A stretch of 64,000 nt of DNA from contig NZ_LT707006.1 in assembly GCF_900155865.1 (NCBI RefSeq), positions 3,202,577-3,266,576 on the forward strand, given 5' to 3'. The stretch is from Bacteroides bouchesdurhonensis (lineage in GTDB: Bacteria > Bacteroidota > Bacteroidia > Bacteroidales > Bacteroidaceae). Shown in pieces: positions 1-7,758 of the stretch. Under the pieces are notes generated by a model that saw nothing but the letters and a program-made list of their open reading frames with translations, ran no database searches and was not told where the DNA came from. The first letter of the stretch is position 1, and every line of letters begins with the position of its first letter. The translations under genes and the position numbers were made by a program.

Positions 1-1479
1 CTCTATATACTGCTCACTACACAAATCCACAACGACATATCGGAACGTATCAGACAGGTGTCCGTGCTCCTCATAAGTCTGCAAGGTAGTTTTATTCTTG
101 ACCTTAGTTTTAAGAATGGCACCGTTAGCATCTTTCTGTACGCTCATGTAGTCCTCAATAGATACCGAACATGATTCGTCAATGTGTATCTCTATACCGG
201 GAACAGTACAATCAAAGATAGCATTGATAAACTCACCGGTCATGGCAACACTCGGATTCTTGTTGCCTACCTTATCTTCAATCTCGAATCCTTCTTTCTG
301 CAATGTATCTATGAATAAGTCCATCCAGGAACGCTTCTCATCGTCAATGCTGTTTGCCGCTTTCGTTGATGCATCACCATGTACATATAACCTATCAGAA
401 TATTGGATAGATTTCAGATACTTTGCAACAAGTTTGGAAGCTTTCTTTACTGTATTGTTGGGGCTTTCAGCACACGTTTCATGGAATTGCCAAACCTTGG
501 TACCAGTTGTGAAATCGACCTGCCAATATGATACGCTGATATACGGAAGCACGTTGTTATCGACAGAGATATGAATAGGTAAGTCCGGAACATACTTATG
601 CTCACCGGAATGTTTGCCACGATTGAAGGAACCGAAGAACTCACTACCGGTACGAATGACACCCCATTCTCCCAATGCGTACACATTGTAATAGTCCGGA
701 TCGTGAACTCTATCATACTCAAAGTCGGCAACACATTGCTCATCATAGAAACCATACGTACCGTCAGGACTACCAACAACCCAAAAATTATTCAAATAGG
801 TAGATTGGATAATAACTGTATTAGGGGCCTGTTCCTCGATTTGCTTAGTACGAAGATTAAGTATTTGCCTAGGTGCGTTCTTTCTTACGGATTTGACCTT
901 GGTAAGTTCTTCCGGCAACTCTTTGCCGGCAATGGTAACAGTCATCGGTACATCATGCCATTTATCTTTATCAATAAACTCTTTCTTTATCCAATGGCTT
1001 TCACTGATCGGGTTAAAGGTACAAATAATCTGCTGCCCTTTCTTACCACGCAAACGCTTACGTAGCTGCTTGAAATCCGGATGCTCGAACTCTGACCATT
1101 CCTCTAACTGAACTCGCTTATAGTTAGAGATACCTTTTATCTTCTCCGGATCGTCAAGACCGGAGAAATCTATCTTCGCACCATTTACCAGACATTTAAT
1201 AGTATTCTGTTGAAATTTGAACAAATGGGAGATGCCAAGACCGATCGCAGCGACCTTATAATCTTCATAAATGGTTTTGAGAATAGAAGCTCCTACCTTA
1301 CGCATGACAAGAGTGTTCTCACCATCCTGTAATGTCTGTATCAGTATTGTTTGTGCCACACTATACGACTTACCGGAAGATGAACCTCCATAGAGAATGA
1401 TAAAACGGATAGTCTCATCATTCAAGTACTTCAATAGATAGAATCCGTTAGGATTTAGCTTCTTATAATTTATAACCAT
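1..1479 (-). CDS. terL: Phage terminase large subunit (TerL), C-terminus cut by window edge
   Basis: This is the packaging motor ATPase/nuclease that pumps phage DNA into the prohead. The 493 visible residues show a Walker A motif GGSSSGKS at 31-38, a Walker B-like VQLEEW near 123-128, and a TFNP coupling motif near 154. They are followed by an RNase H-like nuclease domain with acidic residues at about D307 (SVDNN), D369 (HGDAS) and D477 (LSDTF). The ATG at 1479 gives the first residues MVINYKKLNP, and the reading frame is open to position 1. It follows the small subunit by 61 bases in the same direction. The order of domains and the paired TerS make the call firm; the exact terminase family (PBSX-like/Terminase_3) is inferred. 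Confidence 0.93.
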   Translation of the reverse strand, partial: MVINYKKLNPNGFYLLKYLNDETIRFIILYGGSSSGKSYSVAQTILIQTLQDGENTLVMRKVGASILKTIYEDYKVAAIGLGISHLFKFQQNTIKCLVNGAKIDFSGLDDPEKIKGISNYKRVQLEEWSEFEHPDFKQLRKRLRGKKGQQIICTFNPISESHWIKKEFIDKDKWHDVPMTVTIAGKELPEELTKVKSVRKNAPRQILNLRTKQIEEQAPNTVIIQSTYLNNFWVVGSPDGTYGFYDEQCVADFEYDRVHDPDYYNVYALGEWGVIRTGSEFFGSFNRGKHSGEHKYVPDLPIHISVDNNVLPYISVSYWQVDFTTGTKVWQFHETCAESPNNTVKKASKLVAKYLKSIQYSDRLYVHGDASTKAANSIDDEKRSWMDLFIDTLQKEGFEIEDKVGNKNPSVAMTGEFINAIFDCTVPGIEIHIDESCSVSIEDYMSVQKDANGAILKTKVKNKTTLQTYEEHGHLSDTFRYVVVDLCSEQYIE

Positions 1480-1540
1480 ATTGTTCTAAAAGTAAGGTTT
1501 CTCCGTAGGATGAATACCGGATTTTGCAGTTCAAATTGTT

Positions 1541-2086
1541 CTATTCTTCCGAATTCTCATTATCTTCAAATCCGATACGAAGTTCACCGACTTTATTTCC
1601 GTCTCCACCTTTGATGTTGACATTCTTATCGGCTTCCCATCCATTCCAGGCACCAAGAATCCGGGCGGCTTCTGTCTTGCCGTTGAACTCATAATTAACC
1701 ACTCCTCTATTATTCTGAATCTTCTTCAACGCATTACGGGCGCGCTTTGGAAGTTGGGACGGACTTCTCATCTTTGTTTTCCCGGTAACAGGGTCTACAT
1801 AATGTAAATCATCGGGATCAGCGAGTACAATATCCATTAATACCTTCTCGACCGTTTTCCTCTCTACTTCAGTCTCTTTCGCCCTCTGTTGCTTAATCTC
1901 ACTTATCCTTGCACTAACCTTGCTATTGGCTAACAATCTGCTAGCAGCACTCCAAATCGTTTCAGGTTTCATCTTTGACGCATCATAAGACATCCTATAT
2001 GCTTCACTAGCATTACCTTCTGTATCAACGTAGTATTTACAGAATTTCTCTTGCTTGAATGTTAATGGTTTCTCTTGCTTTCCCAT
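1541..2086 (-). CDS. terS: Phage terminase small subunit (TerS, XtmA-like)
   Basis: This 181-residue protein recognises phage DNA and hands it to the large terminase. The N-terminus (about 7-60) reads LTFKQEKFCKYYV, then GNASEAYRMSY and SAASRLLANSKV, which is the helix-turn-helix signature of the Terminase_2 (XtmA) family. The middle (about 80-115) holds the usual segment on directing the complex to DNA, and the acidic tail ends in NENSEE. It sits directly upstream of the large subunit gene and one base downstream of the phosphoribosyltransferase gene, so the three are probably co-transcribed. Length is normal for the family. Confidence 0.9.
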   Translation of the reverse strand: MGKQEKPLTFKQEKFCKYYVDTEGNASEAYRMSYDASKMKPETIWSAASRLLANSKVSARISEIKQQRAKETEVERKTVEKVLMDIVLADPDDLHYVDPVTGKTKMRSPSQLPKRARNALKKIQNNRGVVNYEFNGKTEAARILGAWNGWEADKNVNIKGGDGNKVGELRIGFEDNENSEE

Positions 2087-2087
2087 A

Positions 2088-2654
2088 TCATTTGTTATTT
2101 ATTCCTACGAGAAAAAGAAGCTGCTCTCTATCCTTTAAAAGCTCATAGGTGGCAAGCAGTGTGCTGCCAGTTGTTAATATGTCATCATACACTATTATTT
2201 TCTTTTCCTTTATCGGACGAAGAAGAAAGAATTCTGGATTCAATCTATCTTTAGTTAGGCACTGGATTGCATTCTCATAGAATGGTATTTTCACCGCCCC
2301 CGCAATTTTCGTACAGATAGAGGTTGAAAAATGAAAGCCCTCGTTGTGTCTCCGTCGCGGTGTGGTGACTATACACCATCCTTCATATCCCCCTACTATG
2401 AAGCGGTGGAGAAACTCACACGCTCTCTCTGCAAAGAATGATGCAAGTTCCTCCGACTGTTTAATTTCTGAAAAGCTGGTACCAGTCTTGGAACGGGTGA
2501 ACTGGGAGATGTAATAGATATCACCCTTTTTATGAAGTGATACCTTTTCTTTCAGATCACATAACCGTTCCTGATGAGACCAGCTCTTATATTTCACCGC
2601 TTCCGGCTTATCCCAGTCATCAATACGACATATCTTTCCCTTTCCTTTCATCAA
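2088..2654 (-). CDS. Phosphoribosyltransferase-domain protein
   Basis: A 188-residue protein with a clear PRPP-binding loop near its C-terminus: two hydrophobics, two acidic residues and TTGST in KIIVYDDILTTGSTL (about 152-166). This is the type I phosphoribosyltransferase signature. The region TTPRRRHNEGFHFS upstream resembles the ComF-like arrangement. The substrate base cannot be read from sequence. The start overlaps the end of the epimerase gene by 35 bases and the stop lies next to the small terminase start, so the three are translationally close. Phosphoribosyltransferases in phages may serve nucleotide salvage, NAD metabolism or DNA modification; which applies here is unknown. Confidence 0.8.
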   Translation of the reverse strand: MMKGKGKICRIDDWDKPEAVKYKSWSHQERLCDLKEKVSLHKKGDIYYISQFTRSKTGTSFSEIKQSEELASFFAERACEFLHRFIVGGYEGWCIVTTPRRRHNEGFHFSTSICTKIAGAVKIPFYENAIQCLTKDRLNPEFFLLRPIKEKKIIVYDDILTTGSTLLATYELLKDREQLLFLVGINNK

Positions 2655-3414
2655 AGATCTTCTTTACTCCGTCCTCGACAGATGTGTAAGACAAAGGTAC
2701 TAAATAGATATCCCGGTTCACCGACTGCTCTAAATTGTCAAAATCCCGTTTTTCATTAATTAGCTCAATTTCAAGCGGTTTGTAGTATCTTACTAAAGAA
2801 GCAAAATACATAGTAGTCACAGGTTGGACGTTACAAATATTGATAAGTTGCCGGTTACAACCCACCGAATAGATAAGCCCCTCAATGACATCATCTATGT
2901 AAGTGAAGCACCGGATATTCTGACCACAGTTGTATAATGACACGTTTTCCTTTTCCATCAGGAACCAGAGAAGAGTTCTTTTTCGCGGATTAGGTCCATA
3001 TACATTATGCAGCCGGCACCCGGTCGCAGCCTTACAATAGATAGATGCATACTGTTCATCGAAATACTTGCTTATTCCATACATAGAAGTGGTATTCTCC
3101 GGATTAGCCGTTGACGAACTGGCATATATTAACTTCACATGATTTTGATTGCAAGCATCAGCTACTCGCATGAAAGTATCAATGTTATCCTTCCTGATCT
3201 GTTCCAGGTTTCCATTAAACACACTAGTTTGCGCTGCCAAATGGAACACACAATCAATACCCCCATTTTTCAGGAGCTCACATACTTTTGTGGCTTCAGT
3301 ACCAGACTTTCGATCAAGTCCTATGACTTCAACACCTCTTTTTGTCAATTCGCGGCAAAGGGCTTTTCCTATAAACCCCTCACTGCCGGTTACAATCATT
3401 CTTCTCATCATCAC
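2620..3414 (-). CDS. NAD-dependent epimerase/dehydratase (extended SDR)
   Basis: This 264-residue protein has the Rossmann glycine motif GSEGFIG near residue 10, an AAQTS segment, the serine cluster SSSTAN, and the catalytic pair YGISK (Tyr and Lys four apart) near 132-136. That is the extended short-chain dehydrogenase fold of nucleotide-sugar epimerases and dehydratases. It is shorter than most (about 310-340), so the substrate-binding part is reduced. Three candidate ATGs lie at the start (3414, 3408, 3399), and all keep the glycine motif. It is the first gene of a leftward set with the phosphoribosyltransferase and terminase genes. The substrate is unknown. Confidence 0.82.
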   Translation of the reverse strand: MMMRRMIVTGSEGFIGKALCRELTKRGVEVIGLDRKSGTEATKVCELLKNGGIDCVFHLAAQTSVFNGNLEQIRKDNIDTFMRVADACNQNHVKLIYASSSTANPENTTSMYGISKYFDEQYASIYCKAATGCRLHNVYGPNPRKRTLLWFLMEKENVSLYNCGQNIRCFTYIDDVIEGLIYSVGCNRQLINICNVQPVTTMYFASLVRYYKPLEIELINEKRDFDNLEQSVNRDIYLVPLSYTSVEDGVKKIFDERKGKDMSY

Positions 3415-3510
3415 AAAAAAATAAAGGATATATCAAACTCTCGTATATCCAAATTCAACATATTGTTAGTAAAAAACTCAAAAAAACATTAACTTCAAAA
3501 TAGAATACAC

Positions 3511-3518
3511 TACATTTG
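3511..3518 (+). promoter_or_regulatory. -7 element of a Bacteroides promoter for the AbiC-like gene
   Basis: TACATTTG matches the Bacteroides -7 consensus TAnnTTTG and lies 30 bases upstream of the ATG at 3548. No clean TTTG -33 box is seen at the expected spacing. It gives the rightward cargo gene its own start, independent of the leftward phage operons. Confidence 0.55.
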
Positions 3519-3547
3519 TAGCTGTATAAAATATAAAATCAAATAAA

Positions 3548-4561
3548 ATGAAAAGACCGCAAATAGATATAATCAAATACGCATTAATTGCAACAGCCAT
3601 ATTTACTCTAATATTAATATTAGTATATGTATATAGATTTCATCACGGACTGTCCTATAATCATAATGATTTTGCTGATTTCGGCAGTTATTTAGGTTCA
3701 ATTACAGGATTACTTGCTTTCATTGGAGTACTTTATACAATAAAAGACTCACAAATAAATAGACAAATTGATAATGAAAGGTCAACATTTTATAATTTGT
3801 TGGGATTATATCAGCATCAAGTCGACACCAACAAATATACTGAACACCAAATTGAGAAAACAGGAATTGAAGCATTCAAAGCATACGCACATGAAGCGCG
3901 TTCATTATTCTATGCTTATGTAATATATCATTTTATAAAAGATGGAGAAAAATTTCCATCAGAATTAACACAAGTCAGTAAGTTAGACGAGCAAGCATTT
4001 CTGGAGATTTATACTAAGTTTGGAGTTCATTCAACTACAGAATTAAATGTATTATTAAAAAGTAGGGATCCCAAATATTATTACGATACTATATACGAAA
4101 TAAAAGGCATAATAATGTCAAGCAAAATTCATGAAATGTATCGTATAATTGTTGCATCAATCTGTAATAGGATTTGTATAGAAAAAAGATACCAACAGCT
4201 CTATAAGTTCATAAGAAATGTCGGAGATTATTTATATGGGCAATATGGACAATATTTAGGGCAATACCATAGAAACATATATTATCTGTTGGATTCAATC
4301 CAAAATTTTAAATACCCCAATGACTATTCTAAAATATTTAGAGCACAATTATCCTCAGATGAGTTAACAGTCATACTATTCAATTCAATGAGCTCGCAAT
4401 CAACTCTCAAAACAATTTCTTTATTAAAGAAATTTGATATATTCAATAACATTATTGCCCTCGAACTTCCTATATCTGGATATGATACAGAAAAAGAAAT
4501 CGTAATTCAGACTATTAACTCTCTTTTTCATGAATTTATAGCTGATTCTACAAACAAATGA
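3548..4561 (+). CDS. Membrane-anchored putative phage abortive-infection protein (AbiC-like)
   Basis: A 337-residue protein with two predicted transmembrane helices (about 10-29 and 48-66) followed by a long helical cytoplasmic part. The junction DNERSTFYNLLGLYQHQV after the second helix, and the helical body with many Tyr and Arg residues, resemble the 'putative phage abortive infection protein' family (PutAbiC). This is from memory of the family and not a search. It is the only rightward gene in this stretch, is much more AT-rich than its neighbours, and has its own promoter element and terminator. That is the pattern of a cargo (moron) gene expressed from the prophage, likely to exclude other phages. 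Confidence 0.68.
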   Translation: MKRPQIDIIKYALIATAIFTLILILVYVYRFHHGLSYNHNDFADFGSYLGSITGLLAFIGVLYTIKDSQINRQIDNERSTFYNLLGLYQHQVDTNKYTEHQIEKTGIEAFKAYAHEARSLFYAYVIYHFIKDGEKFPSELTQVSKLDEQAFLEIYTKFGVHSTTELNVLLKSRDPKYYYDTIYEIKGIIMSSKIHEMYRIIVASICNRICIEKRYQQLYKFIRNVGDYLYGQYGQYLGQYHRNIYYLLDSIQNFKYPNDYSKIFRAQLSSDELTVILFNSMSSQSTLKTISLLKKFDIFNNIIALELPISGYDTEKEIVIQTINSLFHEFIADSTNK

Positions 4562-4603
4562 TTATATACCCAATTATTATATTTATTGTAACTGTACAAG
4601 AAT

Positions 4604-4645
4604 ATAGGGAAAAGAGTGGTTGTATTATTCAACAGTTTTCTCTAT
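4604..4645. terminator. Hairpin terminator between convergent AbiC-like and ASCH genes
   Basis: ATAGGGAAAA (4604-4613) pairs with TTTTCTCTAT (4636-4645), a 10-bp stem with one G-U pair. It lies in the 114-base gap after the rightward AbiC-like gene and before the stop of the leftward ASCH gene, so it can serve both directions. Confidence 0.5.
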
Positions 4646-4675
4646 ACTTCCGCATTCAGAACGTTCAATTTCTAC

Positions 4676-5077
4676 TTATTTGATACCAAGATAATCCCAA
4701 AAAGAAAGTCTACCTTTTACATTCTCAATAGGACTTTCAAAAAGTATTGGATTAGCTAATACCCAGTTATAAACTTCTTTTTCAGCCCAGATGGAAGAAT
4801 GATTCTGTACACAATCCACTATCTCAATGCTACCGATAATGGAGCCTGTACAAAAACTAAAATCTTTCCACTCTTTGTTTTCCGGTAATGCCAATAACTG
4901 CTCATTGGTAAGTATTGAATCATAGAAATTATCGTAATTCAAAGGTTTACCGCTTGCATGAATCAGTACCCTCTGCCCTAAATATTTCTTAGGACACGGC
5001 CAAGTACGGTTCTCAATGTCTTTAATACCGTGGACTATCAAAGAGGCCCACGGTTGTTTTATTGTTATTGCTTTCAT
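4676..5077 (-). CDS. ASCH-domain protein
   Basis: The 133-residue protein starts MKAITIKQPWASLIVHGIKD, the hallmark of ASCH domains (KQPWA, then KxxENR as IENRTWP), followed by GQRVLIHAS. ASCH domains have a PUA-like beta-barrel fold and bind or act on RNA or modified nucleosides. I chose the ATG at 5077 because the conserved domain starts there; the upstream in-frame ATG at 5119 would lie inside the radical SAM gene. The gene starts 11 bases after the radical SAM stop, so the two are almost certainly co-transcribed and may act on one pathway. The substrate is unknown. Confidence 0.82.
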   Translation of the reverse strand: MKAITIKQPWASLIVHGIKDIENRTWPCPKKYLGQRVLIHASGKPLNYDNFYDSILTNEQLLALPENKEWKDFSFCTGSIIGSIEIVDCVQNHSSIWAEKEVYNWVLANPILFESPIENVKGRLSFWDYLGIK

Positions 5078-5088
5078 TTTTATTAGTT

Positions 5089-6003
5089 TTACGCAAATTG
5101 CTTTAAATAATAATCGCATCTAAATCCCTTACGAGGCGAAAAGTCTACAAAGTCAAATGACTTAAACAGCCACATTTTATTTGCCCACCTTGCAAGGTCT
5201 AACTCATATTGTTTAGGCTTTCTTTTATTCGTGAAATCCCGGTAGGGTTGAACAAACGGAGTAATACCTAAACTCCTCAATGTGTTAAGCCGAAACAAAT
5301 CCTGCTCAATGGTAGAATTGAAGCCGACCAAGACATAGCAAGTAATCTTATAAGGCTTCACATACTTGATCATTTCTTTCAGCCGATCAGTCAAATCTAT
5401 TTGAGGTAAATCCCAAGCAATGTGAATATTCTGTTTCATCTTTAGTTTATTCAACCAATACGCCTGTTCTTCGTCCATTATGCGAACATCTACGCCATGT
5501 AACTTTATAGGTTGTCTAGTTTTCAAAAGATAGCTTACGGCATTTTTCCATTCCGGGTTCGCAAAAAAGTTGTTGTCTAACACTTCAATCCACTTTCCTT
5601 TCGGGTTCAACCCCACCGGCTCAACGGTCTGAATGTATCCCTCTTTCTCACGAACGAGGCAGAACGGGCATTTCCGAATACATCCCCTGCTAAAAAACTG
5701 TATGGAAAAAGGATATTGGGGATAAATGGAGTAGTCCATCAATGAACTGTTCTCCACTGCTTCAGGAAGTCTGCTTGCAATTTTATACCCGGTACCACCT
5801 TTTTCGATTACATCAGCCTGCAATGTCAGATAGTTGAAATCCGGAGTGAAAGTAAACACTTTGCTTGCCATCACCTTGTCGTATCTGCTGAAAGGTGTAG
5901 CCCATTCTACTTGATCTCCTTTCGTTTTATGATATGCAGAGGCACGCATAAGAGCGAAATTTGGAAAGTTATGACCATCAACGTCAATTAATCCGATGTT
6001 CAT
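5089..6003 (-). CDS. Radical SAM protein with N-terminal B12-binding-like domain
   Basis: A 304-residue protein. Residues 1-95 begin NIGLIDVDGHNFPNFALMR, like the Rossmann-type N-terminal domain found in cobalamin-type radical SAM proteins. The cluster motif is C108-x3-C112-x2-C115 (GCIRKCPFC), which binds the 4Fe-4S cluster that cleaves S-adenosylmethionine. It is followed by DNNFFANP, HGVDVRI and DLPQ segments, as expected for the TIM-barrel core. The C-terminus (RCDYYLKQFA) is short, with no SPASM-like extension. It is paired with the ASCH gene downstream. The reaction is unknown; a nucleic-acid or nucleotide modification role is an inference from the neighbourhood. Confidence 0.85.
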   Translation of the reverse strand: MNIGLIDVDGHNFPNFALMRASAYHKTKGDQVEWATPFSRYDKVMASKVFTFTPDFNYLTLQADVIEKGGTGYKIASRLPEAVENSSLMDYSIYPQYPFSIQFFSRGCIRKCPFCLVREKEGYIQTVEPVGLNPKGKWIEVLDNNFFANPEWKNAVSYLLKTRQPIKLHGVDVRIMDEEQAYWLNKLKMKQNIHIAWDLPQIDLTDRLKEMIKYVKPYKITCYVLVGFNSTIEQDLFRLNTLRSLGITPFVQPYRDFTNKRKPKQYELDLARWANKMWLFKSFDFVDFSPRKGFRCDYYLKQFA

Positions 6004-6013
6004 TACTTCATTG

Positions 6014-6430
6014 TTACGAATTAAAATGCTTGATAAGTTCTTCGGCTGTTGCCTTGTGAGTTTTTGAGTAGTCGAATTTAATTAACTGGAAATACTCTTT
6101 TAGTTCAAGAAGAGAATGGATATCGCTGATTACCCATTTCTCACCATCAGTAAACCATTGATGAATATCTGAATCATTTCGCAGGGATGCTAAAGCAAGA
6201 AACAAATCCTCACTTTCTTCACAATTAATGAATCCGGCTAAATCATTCAATTCACCGAATGATATAATGTTCGTGGATACTCCACAAACACAAGGATATG
6301 TAATATTCTCTGGTATTCCATATACTTTTCTGTCGCCTATACTTTTTAATGCTATCAGTAGACGATTAGCGTGATTTCCGTCTTTAACAGCCATATAGCA
6401 TGGTGTTGTAAATCCTTTATTTTTCTTCAT
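6014..6430 (-). CDS. Hypothetical phage protein
   Basis: A 138-residue soluble protein that I do not recognise. It starts MKKNKGFTTPCYMAVKDGNHAN and has three cysteines near residues 12, 48 and 50 (PCVCG) plus C70. The C-terminal part is acidic and helical with W and F residues (WFTDGEKWVISDI). It lies 10 bases upstream of the radical SAM gene in the same direction. No membrane segment or signal peptide is seen. It is probably a real gene because spacing and codon use match its neighbours. Confidence 0.6.
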   Translation of the reverse strand: MKKNKGFTTPCYMAVKDGNHANRLLIALKSIGDRKVYGIPENITYPCVCGVSTNIISFGELNDLAGFINCEESEDLFLALASLRNDSDIHQWFTDGEKWVISDIHSLLELKEYFQLIKFDYSKTHKATAEELIKHFNS

Positions 6431-6440
6431 TTCTTTATCG

Positions 6441-6602
6441 TTATTCTTCAGTTATGCAAAAAACTATCTTCTTTAAAAGTTTTATTTCCCAAGCATGAAC
6501 AATGATTTTCTGTTTTCCTTTTTGGATCACAATTTTCCCATTCGTATCCTTGCCTATCAGCAATGGTTCTTTTTCTTCAGGTAATTCAATATTTTCGTTC
6601 AT
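6441..6602 (-). CDS. Small hypothetical phage protein (53 aa)
   Basis: The frame from ATG at 6602 to TAA at 6441 encodes 53 residues, MNENIELPEEKEPLLIGKDT at the start, then NGKIVIQKGKQ and a lysine-rich end. It fills the gap between the 138-aa gene and the 80-aa gene in the same direction, with 10 bases between stop and next start. It is not recognisable. The tight packing is the only support. Confidence 0.45.
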   Translation of the reverse strand: MNENIELPEEKEPLLIGKDTNGKIVIQKGKQKIIVHAWEIKLLKKIVFCITEE

Positions 6603-6611
6603 CTCTATCTT

Positions 6612-6854
6612 TTATTGAATTAAAATCGTTCTATCAAATCTCTGTTCATCAATCAATTCAGGAACACCCGAAGTTAAATCCCAAAGCCGGTATTCCTCAA
6701 ACATTCGAGTTTCCGGATTCATCTTTAGTGTCAATCTTCCAATTTTTATAGTTGTTTCCTTTTTTGGAAAAAACACATCAGTACCTCGAATAGTAAGTCC
6801 CCATCGGGTAATGGCTTTTGTTTTTGGCTCAAACATATTGGCTCCTTTCTTCAT
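6612..6854 (-). CDS. Hypothetical phage protein (80 aa)
   Basis: An 80-residue protein, rich in basic and beta-type residues (TRWGLTIRGTDVFFPKKETT). An alternative ATG at residue 7 (MFEPKTK) exists. It is not recognised. It lies 9 bases after the 164-aa gene and 9 before the 53-aa gene, which supports it as part of the leftward operon. Confidence 0.5.
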   Translation of the reverse strand: MKKGANMFEPKTKAITRWGLTIRGTDVFFPKKETTIKIGRLTLKMNPETRMFEEYRLWDLTSGVPELIDEQRFDRTILIQ

Positions 6855-6863
6855 TGTTATACG

Positions 6864-7358
6864 TTAAACTTCTATCTCAAACTGCTCACTTTTTGCCGAT
6901 GGCATACATTCAAGAATGGAAGAACCTACTGAAACGTAATAAACACCATCTTTTTCAAGTGGGAGCCAATGGAAATAGCGTCCTGTTTCTTCGTGCATTA
7001 CCGGAATCCCCAATTTATTAAGAGGTCTACCATCTATACCTCGAAATTTTCTACACCATTTATCAATAAATTCTCGACCCTCCTTCTTTCGTTTATTGAT
7101 TTTCCAACACAGATGCTTCTTATCATCATTATTCGGAATCAGTTTTTCAGGAACAAACTCCTTATTTTCAAAACCGATAAGTGTATAAAACCACTCGGCA
7201 GTGAAGCCAAACGCCCAAACATAACCGATACTATCTGGTCTTGAACCACAATATTCCTGAATCATATCTTTAGCTTCATCTTGTTCACGCAAAAGCCGTT
7301 CATTCATTTGTTTCAGTAGCTTCTCAAGCTCTGAACCTTGTTTTGCTATTATTTTCAT
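6864..7358 (-). CDS. Hypothetical phage protein (164 aa)
   Basis: A 164-residue soluble protein starting MKIIAKQGSELEKLLKQMN. It has an amphipathic helical N-terminus, then an aromatic-rich middle (YVWAFGFTAEWFYTL) and a stretch of basic residues (WKINKRKKEGREFIDKW). I recognise no domain. It is packed 20 bases downstream of the 76-aa gene and 9 upstream of the next. Confidence 0.55.
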   Translation of the reverse strand: MKIIAKQGSELEKLLKQMNERLLREQDEAKDMIQEYCGSRPDSIGYVWAFGFTAEWFYTLIGFENKEFVPEKLIPNNDDKKHLCWKINKRKKEGREFIDKWCRKFRGIDGRPLNKLGIPVMHEETGRYFHWLPLEKDGVYYVSVGSSILECMPSAKSEQFEIEV

Positions 7359-7378
7359 ATACTATTCTGTTTTGAGAG

Positions 7379-7609
7379 TTATTTACTGACGATAGTATCA
7401 TACATTTCTTTGGCAGTCCAAAATCTATAATCATCTGATATATCCGTTATTCGCTTATCTGAACCTTTGCAAAGTCGAATTATTCTTCGAGCAAACTCTT
7501 TCCGTTTCCGGCTTTTTCTTGCACGCTGTAAAAGCGAACGATAAGCGAGTATAAGCCAATAGTCGCAAACATGCTCTTTATCTTTCAATCGTATGTACTT
7601 AATCTTCAT
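7379..7609 (-). CDS. Small basic hypothetical protein (76 aa)
   Basis: The reading frame is open further upstream to 7696, but the ATG at 7609 (MKIKYIRLKDKEHVCDYW) is preferred because it overlaps the stop of the small lipoprotein gene by 11 bases, a common coupling arrangement. The protein is very basic (RARKSRKRKEFARRIIRLCK) and could bind nucleic acid. No family is recognised. Confidence 0.45.
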   Translation of the reverse strand: MKIKYIRLKDKEHVCDYWLILAYRSLLQRARKSRKRKEFARRIIRLCKGSDKRITDISDDYRFWTAKEMYDTIVSK

Positions 7610-7745
7610 GTAGCTTGTACTTTTCATTAAACATCGAATCCACTTCTTGAAACTGTTTTGTAAAGCGGTTCTCTTTATATTTTCTCGGTGAAGCACATCC
7701 CACTATCAAAGTGAGAAGAGTGTATATTAATATCATTTTCTTCAT
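7599..7745 (-). CDS. Small phage lipoprotein (48 aa)
   Basis: The frame from ATG at 7745 to TAA at 7599 encodes a signal sequence MKKMILIYTLLTLIVGCASP with a lipobox (VGC, Cys at 17), then a charged 31-residue tail ending in YKLHED. This predicts a tiny inner- or outer-membrane lipoprotein, the size of an Rz1-type spanin or a lysogenic-conversion lipoprotein; neither can be proven. It overlaps the following 76-aa gene by 11 bases and follows the methyltransferase gene by 13. Confidence 0.6.
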   Translation of the reverse strand: MKKMILIYTLLTLIVGCASPRKYKENRFTKQFQEVDSMFNEKYKLHED

Positions 7746-7758
7746 TACTAGTTTTGAA

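Noticed and set aside
598..1065. 155-aa rightward frame across the terminase gene
   Set aside because: It is antisense to the large terminase, whose Walker and nuclease motifs are clear on the other strand.
7610..7696. Upstream extension of the 76-aa gene to 105 residues
   Set aside because: The region is used in another frame by the small lipoprotein with a clear lipobox, and the ATG at 7609 is better placed.
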